Made by a program: the position numbers and the translations under genes. A stretch of DNA of 64,000 nucleotides. It comes from Candidatus Sumerlaeota bacterium (GTDB taxonomy: Bacteria; Sumerlaeota; Sumerlaeia; Sumerlaeales; Sumerlaeaceae). The stretch covers positions 1-64,000 of the forward strand of contig JADFCV010000001.1 of the NCBI GenBank assembly GCA_017161655.1, given 5' to 3'. The notes under the pieces are model-generated. The model saw only the letters and a program-made list of their open reading frames with translations. It ran no database searches and was not told the DNA's origin. The first letter of the stretch is position 1. Each line of letters starts with the position of its first letter. Shown in pieces: positions 1 to 8,337 of the stretch.

Positions 1-154
1 ATCGGGAAATCGTAGAACCTTTTCCAAGGACGCGCGGGTGTAGAAAAAACATGGCCACTCGTCCGCGGTGCGGTTGAATTTCCTTCTGGGAAAACGCGGG
101 ATAGTAGGTCCTCACCTTCGCTTCCTCAGATGAATCCATAGCGGAGGTGTTTCC

Positions 155-979
155 ATGCGTGAGTGGCAAGGTGCTGCTTCCCGTGTTTCTGTTCAGGCTG
201 TCGTTCTTTCGTATGCTATCTTATTAACATGTTTTCCTCCAACTGTCTTGGCCCAAGCGAGTCTTCCATTCTCTGAAACATTTGATTACGCTACGGGCAA
301 TTTAGTCGGGCAAGGGAGTGGTCTCTCTGTTTGGACACGGACCGGTGCTCAAACAGCCGCTCCGATTCAAATCAGCGCAGGTTCCCTGAGCTATGCAGGG
401 TTGCCTGCGCCAGTGGGTGGCAAGGTCATGCTCGCCAACGGATCGAACTACGAAGACGCCGGTCTGGACCTAGAGTCGCAGACAACCGGCACGGTCTATG
501 CATCTTTCATTGTGAATGTTATCAATCCGGGGACGACCACAGGGGATGCGTTTTTTCACTTTTCAAGCGCTGGCACAGGGGCAACGGATTACCACGCTCT
601 TGTTTACGCCAAACGTGGAAGCACGGCCAGCAAGGTGCAATTAGGCATTCGCAACGCCGCCACAGATACCACTCAGTACGCGCCAGGTGAGTACGATGTT
701 GGTGTTCCTATCCTTCTTGTGGTTGGCTATACTTTCGGGCCGGGCGCCAACGACGACGTTGCTTCACTCTGGATCAATCCTGCAGTGGGTACACAGAACC
801 CTCCTGCACCTACTGTCCAGGCTGGGACAAACTCGGAGTTGTCGTCCGTGGGGCGTCTCTGCCTTCGACAGGGCCAATCAAGTACCAGCCTCAATCTGCA
901 ACTCGATGAAATTCGTGTTTCGAGGTTTTGGTCTGACGTGACCCTCCCTGTGGCTCTGACGAGCTGGGTGCTCGAATAA
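155..979 (+). CDS. Secreted LamG-like protein, paralogue of the gene at 2003
   Basis: Unrecognised exported protein of 274 residues. A hydrophobic stretch near residues 13-33 ending in VLAQA looks like a cleavable signal peptide, so the mature protein is probably periplasmic or surface exposed. The mature part is rich in Gly, Ser, Thr and Asn, with a beta-sandwich look (SETFDYATGNLVGQG at the start, LDEIRVSRFW near the end). This is the pattern of concanavalin/LamG-like domains that open on a 'F.Y..G.L.GQ' strand. The ATG is supported by a GGAGGT ribosome site ending about 8 bases upstream. It aligns along its whole length with the protein encoded at 2003. It ends in LPVALTSWVLE, a tail matching that of the FAD protein at 11069, possibly a sorting or anchoring signal (inference). 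No catalytic motif is visible. Confidence 0.8.
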   Translation: MREWQGAASRVSVQAVVLSYAILLTCFPPTVLAQASLPFSETFDYATGNLVGQGSGLSVWTRTGAQTAAPIQISAGSLSYAGLPAPVGGKVMLANGSNYEDAGLDLESQTTGTVYASFIVNVINPGTTTGDAFFHFSSAGTGATDYHALVYAKRGSTASKVQLGIRNAATDTTQYAPGEYDVGVPILLVVGYTFGPGANDDVASLWINPAVGTQNPPAPTVQAGTNSELSSVGRLCLRQGQSSTSLNLQLDEIRVSRFWSDVTLPVALTSWVLE

Positions 980-1112
980 TCAATGCAGAACACCGTTGGG
1001 CTGAGGCTATTCAGCGCTTGCCATTCATCGTTTCCTCTCATCTGTTTGTGGTCCTGCTTGCCCTTACTAGCGAGCGAACGACTTTCGCGAGATTGAGTTT
1101 TTGCGAGACTTG

Positions 1113-1736
1113 ATGAACAATCCGGAAATGGATCGACACACAAAGATGACCGCCTCCACCGCTAAGGCAACATTCGAAGGTGTCGGAGAGGAAACTCTCT
1201 TCGCTGTGCTGGATGAACTGGAAAAACTAGGTGTCCGCGTCTGGGTTCACGGCGGATGGGCCATCGATGCCCTCACGGGGACGAGCCGGCCCCACAAGGA
1301 TATTGATCTTTTGGCTGATGAAAAAGACAGACCACGGCTGCGTGAAGCATTTGCCGCCAGCATCACGGACGAAACCTCCCATAAAGTGGAGTTTTCATTT
1401 CACGGAGTTCCAGTAGAGGTCACCTTTTTTCGCAAGCTATGGAATGGCTCGCTAATCACGGTGACGCCGCGCGTTGTGGTGTTGTGGAGCCACGACAGTT
1501 TCGGGGACAGACATGCCCCTCTCGGTAACCGCTCAATTCCTGTCGTCGGAGTGGGGACATTATATGCTGAGGTCGCAAATCGGACAAAAAAGAAAAAAGA
1601 GATGCTCGAAAAAAACTCTCGCGATCTTCAGCGTTTGCAACCCCTGTTGACCGAGAGCATCGAGAAGGCCGCGCAGAAGCACTTTCCCCGTCCTAACACT
1701 TTTTGGAATCGCCTGAGACTTTACCTTGGGATGTAG
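1113..1736 (+). CDS. Nucleotidyltransferase-fold protein (ANT(2'')/Lnu-like)
   Basis: About 207 residues from ATG 1113; the track starts at an upstream TTG (1101), and ATG 1128 is also possible because no start has a clear ribosome site. HGGWAIDALTG followed by HKDIDLL is the signature of the small nucleotidyltransferases that include aminoglycoside-2''-adenylyltransferase and lincosamide nucleotidyltransferases. The Gly-Gly binds the nucleotide and the Asp-x-Asp pair binds metal. The family moves a nucleotide from NTP onto a small hydroxylated acceptor, and the acceptor here cannot be told. The C-terminal third is Lys-rich (RTKKKKEM). It is a stand-alone gene between two paralogous secreted-protein genes on the same strand. 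A drug-resistance role should not be assumed, since most chromosomal members are uncharacterised. Confidence 0.75.
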   Translation: MNNPEMDRHTKMTASTAKATFEGVGEETLFAVLDELEKLGVRVWVHGGWAIDALTGTSRPHKDIDLLADEKDRPRLREAFAASITDETSHKVEFSFHGVPVEVTFFRKLWNGSLITVTPRVVVLWSHDSFGDRHAPLGNRSIPVVGVGTLYAEVANRTKKKKEMLEKNSRDLQRLQPLLTESIEKAAQKHFPRPNTFWNRLRLYLGM

Positions 1737-2002
1737 AGTCCAAGGAACTTCTGCTGTTCGCCGATCAAATGTTCTTTCTTAATTCAATAAATGGTTAAGA
1801 TTTTCACCGATGGTCCGCCTCTGGTCCGAAATGGCACTGTTGGCGCGAAATAGGCTTGCGTGCATCTTCGCTCAGTTGCTAGGTGAGGTAGCAAGTATCG
1901 CCACTTTCTCATTAGGTAAGAAAACAAAGCAGAAGCTTCTGAGTTCTTTTATTTCCTACCTTATCGAGAAGCCGGCGGACAACATGTGTGAGAGGTGGCG
2001 TG

Positions 2003-2812
2003 ATGGCGGCACTTACAACACGCAAGCGTGTGGGCCTTCTTGCAGTTTGTTTGTTCTCCGCTGGCCTTATGAGCAGTCTGGTTTTTGCTCAGCAAGCGTT
2101 GCCTTGGTACGAGCCGTTTGGTTACGTGCCGGGGAACCTTGTGGGGCAAGGTGGCTGGTCTCAAACGGGAACTGGCACAAGTGCGCCCATCCAGGTTCAA
2201 TCGGGTTCGCTTAGCTATAGCGGCCTGCCGGTTGGTTCTGGCGGCCGGATAACACTGGGTAACGGCAGCAATTATCAGGACGCCGGCTGCGACGTAGCTG
2301 GCCACGGTTCTGGAACTATCTATGCGTCCTTCATTCTCAATGTCCTAAACCCTGGCAATACGACGGGCGATTACTTTTTTCATTTCTCCAGTGCCGGAGC
2401 AGCGGCTCAGGACTTCCGCGCACGCATTTTTGTGCGGCAGGGGAGCAGCGGAGCTAAATTTCAACTCGGCCTCGCGAACCTCACGACTGACACTCCCCAG
2501 TGGCTTGCAACACAGTTCGACGTTGGAACCCCGCTCTTTGTTGCGGTGGCTTACGCTTTCAGTGGCGACGTGAACGATGATATGACGTATCTCTGGATCA
2601 ACCCGCCGCTTGGCCTCACAACTCCGCCCGTCCCCGATGTTTCGAAAGCCGCCCTGCAGGACCTCACGACGCTCGGGCGCGTTGGAGTCCGCCAGGGGTC
2701 CGGCGATACCTTGCTTGCTCTCGAAGTCGACGAGCTTCGTGTGGGAACGAGCTGGGCTGAAGTGACGCCGGCAGCATCCCCGTCTTCAGTTTGCGACTGG
2801 GCCCCCTACTAA
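2003..2812 (+). CDS. Secreted LamG-like protein, paralogue of the gene at 155
   Basis: 269 residues from ATG 2003. The track begins at a GTG 15 bases earlier, but AGAGGTGG lies just before ATG 2003 and sets the start there. The signal peptide runs to about residue 28 (LLAVCLFSAGLMSSLVFAQ). The mature chain follows the protein at 155 almost segment by segment: PWYEPFGYVPGNLVGQGG, GTIYASFILNVLNPG, FHFSSAGAAAQDF, YLWINPPLG and LEVDELRVG. The two are clear tandem paralogues. The C-terminus departs from its sibling: instead of a LPVALTSWVLE-type tail it ends in a Cys-containing stretch (SSVCDWAPY). Function is unknown; it is probably exported and possibly a binding or matrix protein. Confidence 0.8.
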   Translation: MAALTTRKRVGLLAVCLFSAGLMSSLVFAQQALPWYEPFGYVPGNLVGQGGWSQTGTGTSAPIQVQSGSLSYSGLPVGSGGRITLGNGSNYQDAGCDVAGHGSGTIYASFILNVLNPGNTTGDYFFHFSSAGAAAQDFRARIFVRQGSSGAKFQLGLANLTTDTPQWLATQFDVGTPLFVAVAYAFSGDVNDDMTYLWINPPLGLTTPPVPDVSKAALQDLTTLGRVGVRQGSGDTLLALEVDELRVGTSWAEVTPAASPSSVCDWAPY

Positions 2813-3109
2813 AAAACTCGAAACGTACCGTTTCCAACCCTTCCACCATGCGAGGTCGCGAGAAGACGGCGGTGGAGAAGGCAAGAACGCATTTGCCAGC
2901 TCTGAGTGAGGTTGGAGCTTGCAGGAGATTTTTCGGCCGCGTCACAGAGATTCTGCAGCTTCTCATAAGGCGCGAAGAGTGTGTAGTTCTGCCTGTCTTC
3001 AGTGTTCCCACAGGGTGAAGGGGGCTATTCAAAGTGTGTCGGCTTGAGAAAAACGTTGCCACCAGAGCTACGTCCTCTTACATGCGGCACGGAGCTGGAG
3101 TGGAAAACA

Positions 3110-4252
3110 TTGTCTATTTCCATTGCGTTGGACATAAGTACTGTCACGCCACAGCGCACCGGCATTGGCACGGTCACGGCTGAGCTTGCTGCGCGGTTAC
3201 CATTTGTCTCACCAGAGCACGAGTTCCTCTACGTTTTTCACTCGTTTCGGCAGCCCCTCCCGCGTTTTCCCCTGCTGGCGCGCCGCAAGGTTACGATGCT
3301 TCGTCGCCGCATTCCCGGCCCCCTTCTGCTCTCCGGCTGGCATTGGGCCGATTTTCCCCCTGTGGAGATTCTCGCCCCGCGAGCAGCTCTGTGGCACGCG
3401 CCCGGCATGTTTATTCCGCCGTCCCGACATGTGCCAATTGTTGCAACAATTCACGATCTATTTTTTCTCGACGCTCCCCATGCAGCCGAGAAATCACGCT
3501 GGGGGGATAGTTATTTCTCGAAGACCTTGCCCCGGCGTCTTCGGCACGTCTCGCATATCATCGTGCCATCGTCGCTTTCGGCCCACCAGCTTCGCCGACA
3601 CTTCGGTCCATATCTCGCACATTTATCGGAACACGTGCACGTGATACCGTGGGGTGTTGGACCTCGCTATTTTCTCCGTCGTTTTGCATCCGATAGGATA
3701 GTGCTGCAAAGGTTTGGACTTGAGCCTCCCTACTTACTCACCATTGGGGGGAACGTACCACGAAAGAACATGGGGACCCTTCTCGAAGCGCATCGTCTTC
3801 TCGGCGCAGAGTACGGGCTGAATATGCCCCTTATTTGCGTGGGGGCAACGCCGCCACATCGGGCCGGCCTGCATTCCTCCGGTGCGTGTGTGTACAGGCT
3901 GCCCTACGTTTCTCGCCACGAGCTTGGAATAATCATGCGCAATGCCGCGGTTTATGTGTCAGCTTCGCTGATGGAAGGGTTTGGATTGCCTCAACTCGAA
4001 GCTATGGCCGCTGGCGTTCCTGTGGTGTCCACGGCCGAATGCGGCGTATTCGAGTTCACCGGGCAGGGGAGCGCTTGCTTGGTTTCCGACGTAAGTGCTT
4101 TGTCACTAGCAGCGGCTTTAGCGCGTGTGCTCACCGACGATGCCCTTCGCGTCCAATTCGCAACAAAAGGTCGTGAAGCAGCTGCCCGCTTGACTTGGCG
4201 CCGTACAGCCATGGAAACTCTTGCCGTCTATGAAAAGACGCTCAAAGACTGA
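3110..4252 (+). CDS. GT4-type (GT-B fold) glycosyltransferase
   Basis: About 380 residues from TTG 3110, which follows GGAG with suitable spacing and opens on SISIALDISTVTPQRTGIG, a typical start for this family. The track extends to a GTG at 3002, but the extra 36 residues look non-coding. The C-terminal half carries the donor-site signature: LTIGGNVPRKNM, then SASLMEGFGLPQLEAMAAG.PVV with the two Glu of the E-x7-E motif. The family uses nucleotide-sugar donors to build polysaccharide or glycolipid at the inner face of the membrane; the sugar and acceptor are not predictable. Its last 23 bases overlap the start of the downstream histidine kinase, so the two are probably co-transcribed and translationally coupled. 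Confidence 0.88.
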   Translation: MSISIALDISTVTPQRTGIGTVTAELAARLPFVSPEHEFLYVFHSFRQPLPRFPLLARRKVTMLRRRIPGPLLLSGWHWADFPPVEILAPRAALWHAPGMFIPPSRHVPIVATIHDLFFLDAPHAAEKSRWGDSYFSKTLPRRLRHVSHIIVPSSLSAHQLRRHFGPYLAHLSEHVHVIPWGVGPRYFLRRFASDRIVLQRFGLEPPYLLTIGGNVPRKNMGTLLEAHRLLGAEYGLNMPLICVGATPPHRAGLHSSGACVYRLPYVSRHELGIIMRNAAVYVSASLMEGFGLPQLEAMAAGVPVVSTAECGVFEFTGQGSACLVSDVSALSLAAALARVLTDDALRVQFATKGREAAARLTWRRTAMETLAVYEKTLKD

Positions 4253-6107
4253 TAAAGTCTCGCGCGAGGTCTCGCCAGAGACCTCGTCAGAACGACAACC
4301 CCGTGCACCAACAGTGCGCAGTCTTGCTGACAGCTCAACGACCCAGCAGCTTAACCACAGGATGCTTCAGCTCCAGGCCCTCTACCGCGTGACTGTGGCA
4401 ATGACCTCCACGATGAAGCCGACAGAGATCATGCGGCTTGTTCTCGACGAAGTGGTGCGCTGGACCGCGGCGGATGGTGCTGTTCTTTACATTCTGGATT
4501 CAGCCACAAACGTGCTCGAGCCGAAATTGTGGCGCGGAACAACCCCTTCGCTCGAGCGCATCGATCTCCTGGAGAGCGACAACCTCTTGGTGGAGGTTGT
4601 ACGTACGGGGCAGCTGCGCCAGTGCCACGAAGGTGAGTCTAGTGGCTTAGAAGCTCGGGACAAGACGTCATGCCGACTTTCCATTCCCCTTGTGGCAGGG
4701 GACGAAACCCTCGGCGCTATTGATATTTTTGCCCGGCGGCAACAGTCGTTCGATCCCGACACGCGTGAGTTTCTTTCCACTCTCGCCTCGCTGGCAGCAC
4801 AGGTCCTCCGCAACGCTGTGACCCATGAGGAACTTGAGCAGCACTACCGCGAAATCTCGCTTCTTTACGAAATCCAGCAAGAAATGGCTTCCACGCTGGA
4901 TTATAATAGCGTCCTGAAGCTGATCGTCCATCGGACGAAGCAGATTTTTGACGCTGCAGAGTGCACCATTCGGCTGCTCGAGGAGCGAAATGGGCGCCTC
5001 TTCATTCGAGTTGTGGCGTCAAGCGGAGAGCAGTTCATTGGCCCCGAAGCCGTGCCATTCGAGGAGAGTCACGTGGACCACCCCGTGATCGGCGGGGAAA
5101 TGATCTACATGGAAGACGTGCGCGTGGATCCCCAGTTCCGTTGGCGCGATGAGGCCGCGCGTGCTGGGGTTGTCTCGATGATCTGTGCACCACTGGTGGC
5201 GCGCCGCCGTACCATCGGGACGATCCGACTCTACACTGCTGAACGTCGAGAGTTCGATCTTTCAGAGAGAAAGATTCTTCTAGCCATTGCCGGCATGGCA
5301 GCGCAGGCGATCGAAAATGCCCGCCTTTACAGGCAAATCGAGGAGCAAAACCGCCAGCTACTTGAATCTTATGATGCGCTGCGCCGCACACAAAAAGAAC
5401 TCCTGCGCAAGGAGCGCCTTGCTGCGCTGGGAGAAATGGCTGCGACGGTGGCCCATGAAATCCGCAATCCGTTGACGAGCGTCCGCGGATTCGCGCAACG
5501 CATCCAGCGCCGCGCCTCAGTGTTAGGTGATCCCAAGGTCGCAGAATACACTGCGATCATTATGGAGGAAGTCGATCGCCTCAACAAATTCATCAAGGAT
5601 GTTCTCGATTTCGCGCGGCACGCAAAACCCACGTTCGAGCTGGCGAATTTCAACGCAATTGTGGCCGAAGTGCTCACCATGGTTCGCGACGAATTCGAGC
5701 GCAAAGAAGTCACCCTTGTGCCCGATCTGGACATGGATTTGCCGCCGACCGTGTGCGACCGGATGCAAATGCGCCAAATGCTTCTTAATTTGTTACAGAA
5801 CGCACGTTCCGCGGTGCGACGCGGCGGAATGGTGGTGGTGCGGACCCAGAATACGGGAAGGTATATTCGCCTGCGTATCATTGACAACGGCCACGGAATC
5901 CCGCGCGACGTGCTCCCCAAAATCTGGTCTCCTTTTTTCACGACCAAGACTCATGGCACCGGGCTTGGTCTGGCACTTGTTCAACGCATCGTGGATGATC
6001 ACCGCGGTCGCATCTTTATCCGCAGTCGCGAAGGCTGTGGGACCATCGTGAACGTTCAGTTTCCTTTTGTTCAATCTGAAGAGGAGCTGTTGAGCTGGAG
6101 TGGCTGA
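4230..6107 (+). CDS. Soluble sensor histidine kinase with two GAF domains
   Basis: About 625 residues from ATG 4230; a TTG nine bases earlier is also open. No membrane segment is seen, so it is a cytosolic sensor. Order: a Ser/Thr-rich leader, GAF 1 (about 50-200), GAF 2 (about 212-370), a coiled coil (370-400), a dimerisation domain with the phospho-acceptor His near residue 410 in AATVAHEIRNPLTSVRGF, then the ATPase domain with the N box (LLNLLQNARSAV), G1 (DNGHGI) and G2 (GTGLGLALVQRI). The H-box context is like NtrB/AtoS kinases, whose partners are often sigma-54 activators. No response regulator is adjacent. It overlaps the upstream glycosyltransferase gene, which hints that exopolysaccharide production could be an output (inference). 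Confidence 0.93.
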   Translation: MKRRSKTDKVSREVSPETSSERQPRAPTVRSLADSSTTQQLNHRMLQLQALYRVTVAMTSTMKPTEIMRLVLDEVVRWTAADGAVLYILDSATNVLEPKLWRGTTPSLERIDLLESDNLLVEVVRTGQLRQCHEGESSGLEARDKTSCRLSIPLVAGDETLGAIDIFARRQQSFDPDTREFLSTLASLAAQVLRNAVTHEELEQHYREISLLYEIQQEMASTLDYNSVLKLIVHRTKQIFDAAECTIRLLEERNGRLFIRVVASSGEQFIGPEAVPFEESHVDHPVIGGEMIYMEDVRVDPQFRWRDEAARAGVVSMICAPLVARRRTIGTIRLYTAERREFDLSERKILLAIAGMAAQAIENARLYRQIEEQNRQLLESYDALRRTQKELLRKERLAALGEMAATVAHEIRNPLTSVRGFAQRIQRRASVLGDPKVAEYTAIIMEEVDRLNKFIKDVLDFARHAKPTFELANFNAIVAEVLTMVRDEFERKEVTLVPDLDMDLPPTVCDRMQMRQMLLNLLQNARSAVRRGGMVVVRTQNTGRYIRLRIIDNGHGIPRDVLPKIWSPFFTTKTHGTGLGLALVQRIVDDHRGRIFIRSREGCGTIVNVQFPFVQSEEELLSWSG

Positions 6108-6186
6108 TGGGAACGCTCCTTTGCCCCTCACAATCGGCTGCGAACAATTTTACCCACGTGTGGTATCTAGCGCCGGATTTGTGGCT

Positions 6187-6216
6187 CTGGCGGCTCTTGT
6201 AAACCGCCGGTCTTTT
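6187..6216 (+). terminator. Putative intrinsic terminator after the GAF kinase
   Basis: CTGGCGG pairs with CCGCCGG (one G-U wobble) around a 10-base loop and is followed by TCTTTT. The position, 80 bases after the kinase stop and about 50 before rpsT, suits separation of the two transcripts. Confidence 0.55.
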
Positions 6217-6263
6217 ATGCTTCGCCACACGCAAAAAAGCAAAAACAGAGAAGGTGAACTGCC

Positions 6264-6539
6264 TTGCCAAACAAGAAATCTGCAAAGAAGCGCATGCGCC
6301 AAAACAAGAAGCGCGAAGCTCGCAATCGCGCCGCGAAATCCACGATGAAATCATTCATCAAGAAAAGCGTGGCGCTCATGGCTGCTGGGGAAACGGACGC
6401 TGCCACGAACATGGTGAGGGAAACTCAAAGCCTCATTGGTCGGCTCTGGAAACGGGGTATTGTCCACAAAAACAAGATGCGCCGCTTGCAGTCGAAGATC
6501 ATGAAAAAACTCAGCGCGGCGCAAAAAGCCTCCGCGTAA
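6264..6539 (+). CDS. rpsT: 30S ribosomal protein S20
   Basis: 91 residues, the usual length for S20, and very basic (MPNKKSAKKRMRQNKKRE at the N-terminus; RRLQSKIMKKLSAAQKA near the end). S20 binds 16S rRNA helices early in 30S assembly. The start is a TTG with AAGGTGA 7-8 bases upstream; a TTG or other weak start on rpsT is common and tied to autoregulation in other bacteria, so it is probably genuine. A longer ORF in another frame (6254-6874) overlaps it; only that frame's distal part, after the S20 stop, is likely coding. Confidence 0.95.
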   Translation: MPNKKSAKKRMRQNKKREARNRAAKSTMKSFIKKSVALMAAGETDAATNMVRETQSLIGRLWKRGIVHKNKMRRLQSKIMKKLSAAQKASA

Positions 6540-6580
6540 TTGCTCTTGCTTTTAGGACAGGAGCGCGCCTCAATATCAGC

Positions 6581-6874
6581 GTGTTGAACTCGCGAAAAAA
6601 AATCATTTTGTTAGGTACTGCCGCAACAATGTTTGCGGCTCTGCTTTTTTCTGGTTGCCTGTGGCGCCCCAAAATGCCCGTGGATCCGATGACCGTCGGT
6701 GCGGGTGATCGCTGTTACATCGAGAAGGAACAGCTTGTGCACGCCGATCAGCTCTACAGCCAGATGGGATCGTTGGACCTTGTGGCGCGCTATCTGCGTG
6801 AGCAAGACCAGTGGCGCCCATGCGAGGTCAACGAAGCAATCTACCGTCTGAGGAAGATTCACGATTTGCCATAA
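6581..6874 (+). CDS. Small putative lipoprotein
   Basis: Unrecognised. The ORF track starts this frame inside rpsT, but a lipoprotein signal begins after the rpsT stop, so I place the start at GTG 6581 (a TTG follows at 6584). The predicted product is about 97 residues: LNSRKKIILLGTAATM as the basic and hydrophobic part, then a lipobox-like LLFSGC with the acylated Cys. The mature part has about 70 residues and no known motif (DQLYSQMGSLDLVARYLREQ may be helical). No good ribosome site precedes 6581, so the exact start is uncertain. It probably travels with the next gene, 16 bases downstream. Confidence 0.55.
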   Translation: MLNSRKKIILLGTAATMFAALLFSGCLWRPKMPVDPMTVGAGDRCYIEKEQLVHADQLYSQMGSLDLVARYLREQDQWRPCEVNEAIYRLRKIHDLP

Positions 6875-6890
6875 GGGAGGCGGGGCTAAA

Positions 6891-7367
6891 ATGAGCGGAG
6901 AGCGAAGCCAGAAGCTTTTCATCATTCTCGTGCTATCATGTTGTGCGCTCAGCATCGGTGCTTGGGCTGGCGGCAGTTGGTTGGATCCATGCGTCCCGGA
7001 AGAAATGCACTGGGGGCCAAAACAGTGGCGCGACTATATCTGCAAAGGCCAGCAGGCAGTACACGATGCTTATGCCAAAGCCATGGAAGCTGAAAATCAG
7101 CGCCGGGAATCCGTATTGCGTCGCGTCAGTGTCATAAGACCACAGAAAGACGCCTTTGGCGATCCCATGTACGCTACCTATGGACCCCGCGCTTACGTAG
7201 GGACCCCAAACTACGTGGGGCCGCGCTACGCGAGCAGTTTTGAGCGGTCAGGTCGCAGCCTGCATTTTCAGACCTCTGCGCGCGTGAGTGATCCATCCGT
7301 GTATGTGCCAGGCGCGCCAGCCCGAAGTGATGTAGTTCTCAAGCCGACTGCAGCTCGGCCTTACTGA
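6891..7367 (+). CDS. Small secreted Tyr/Pro-rich protein of unknown function
   Basis: 158 residues, not recognised. The N-terminus LFIILVLSCCALSIGAWAGG is a signal peptide or anchor. A GGGAGGCGGGG stretch lies just before the ATG. After the signal comes a short region with two Cys (DPCVPEEMHW, DYICKGQQ), a charged helical stretch (about 60-90), and a low-complexity C-terminal half rich in Tyr, Gly, Pro and Ser (YATYGPRAYVGTPNYVGPRY). The latter is like disordered or matrix-associated segments. It follows a small lipoprotein gene on the same strand, and both may form an envelope-related pair (inference). Confidence 0.65.
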   Translation: MSGERSQKLFIILVLSCCALSIGAWAGGSWLDPCVPEEMHWGPKQWRDYICKGQQAVHDAYAKAMEAENQRRESVLRRVSVIRPQKDAFGDPMYATYGPRAYVGTPNYVGPRYASSFERSGRSLHFQTSARVSDPSVYVPGAPARSDVVLKPTAARPY

Positions 7368-7677
7368 GCGGGGCAAACCTACAACCTTTATCGAACGAAG
7401 CCCGTCATAACTTTCCGGGTTCTGCAGTTTTGCAATGAGAATCGACTCCGGCGAATCACGCCTCTCATCTTACGCACACCCCGTTCTTCGTCCGAAAGAT
7501 CGGCTGACCCATGGTCGCAACCATAACCCCAAAACATATCAGGGCAGAAGTCGTGGGGGGATTGATTGACCAGCGAGGTGCGAAGTCTGCTCTACGGAGT
7601 CATTCTGAAAAGCAAATCGCCGGTTGATGCTCTCATGCACATCAACCGGCGATAAGACATCAGGAAAACGAGGATGA
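7368..7677. other. Convergent intergenic region, 310 bases
   Basis: Between the small secreted protein (plus) and rplY (minus). The only clear element is the rplY terminator hairpin at 7604-7653. Short ORFs here are fragments with no family resemblance. Confidence 0.6.
7604..7653 (-). terminator. Intrinsic terminator of rplY
   Basis: A perfect 14-bp inverted repeat (ATCGCCGGTTGATG and its complement) spans 7616-7653 around a 10-base loop. Read on the minus strand it is followed by the T-rich TTGCTTTTC, the layout of a Rho-independent terminator for rplY. Confidence 0.8.
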
Positions 7678-8337
7678 CTACTCTTCGCCCTCTTCTTCCT
7701 CCGCTTTCTTGCGACCGATGACTTCAGGTTGAGCCATTTCTTCTTCCGCGGCTGCCGGCGTGGGCTCAACGTAATCCTTTGGCGGCAGAATGCTGAAGAG
7801 CACTTCCTCGGGGTCCGTAATGAGTTTCAAGCCGGCAGGCAGTTTCAGGTCTCCAGCGTGGAAAGCGTGGTTGATCTTCAAATTTGTGAGATCCGCTTCA
7901 ATCGACTTCGGCAACATGTCGGGACGGCAACGCACCTCAACGATGTGCCGGTGCGTTTCAAGGATACCACCTTCGCGGACACCAATGGGCACGCCCACAT
8001 GGTGAACAGGCACTTCGAAGTCCGCTTCGATATCCAAACGAACCTGGTAGAGGTCCACATGCAGGATGCGACGGGTCACCGGGTCGCGCTGGATTTCACG
8101 AATGACGGCGAGCCGCTCTTCCGTGCTTTGGCCGTTGGTAGGCACGAGAGCAAACATGGCGCTCGTTCCAGCGCTTTGAAGGACGAGATTAAACTCATGC
8201 GCATCCAGGGCGACTTTTTCAGGCTCGATGCCAGGGCCATAGATGACAGCGGGGATCTTCCCATTCGCACGCAGCTTCCTGTTTGGTCCTTTACCTGTTG
8301 CCGCGCGCGGCTCAAACTTGATTGTTACGCGTTCCAT
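7678..8337 (-). CDS. rplY: 50S ribosomal protein L25, CTC-type long form
   Basis: 219 residues from the ATG at 8337, preceded by GAGAGGCG; the 28 residues upstream in the track are not L25-like. The N-terminal L25 domain (about 1-95; RAATGKGPNRKLRANGKIPAVIYG) binds 5S rRNA. The C-terminal TL5/CTC domain (about 100-190; VPVHHVGVPIGVREGGILE) is the beta-barrel extension found in most bacteria outside the enterics. The protein ends in an acidic tail (KKAEEEEGEE), also common in long forms. It is monocistronic, without the usual neighbours prs or pth, and is followed by a strong terminator. Confidence 0.95.
   Translation of the reverse strand: MERVTIKFEPRAATGKGPNRKLRANGKIPAVIYGPGIEPEKVALDAHEFNLVLQSAGTSAMFALVPTNGQSTEERLAVIREIQRDPVTRRILHVDLYQVRLDIEADFEVPVHHVGVPIGVREGGILETHRHIVEVRCRPDMLPKSIEADLTNLKINHAFHAGDLKLPAGLKLITDPEEVLFSILPPKDYVEPTPAAAEEEMAQPEVIGRKKAEEEEGEE

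Noticed and set aside
1-154. Possible 3' end of an upstream gene at the window start
   Set aside because: No open frame with family resemblance runs into the edge; it reads as the leader of the gene at 155.
6254-6580. Upstream half of the 206-residue ORF overlapping rpsT
   Set aside because: The rpsT frame is coding here. Only the part after 6581, with a lipoprotein signal, is kept.
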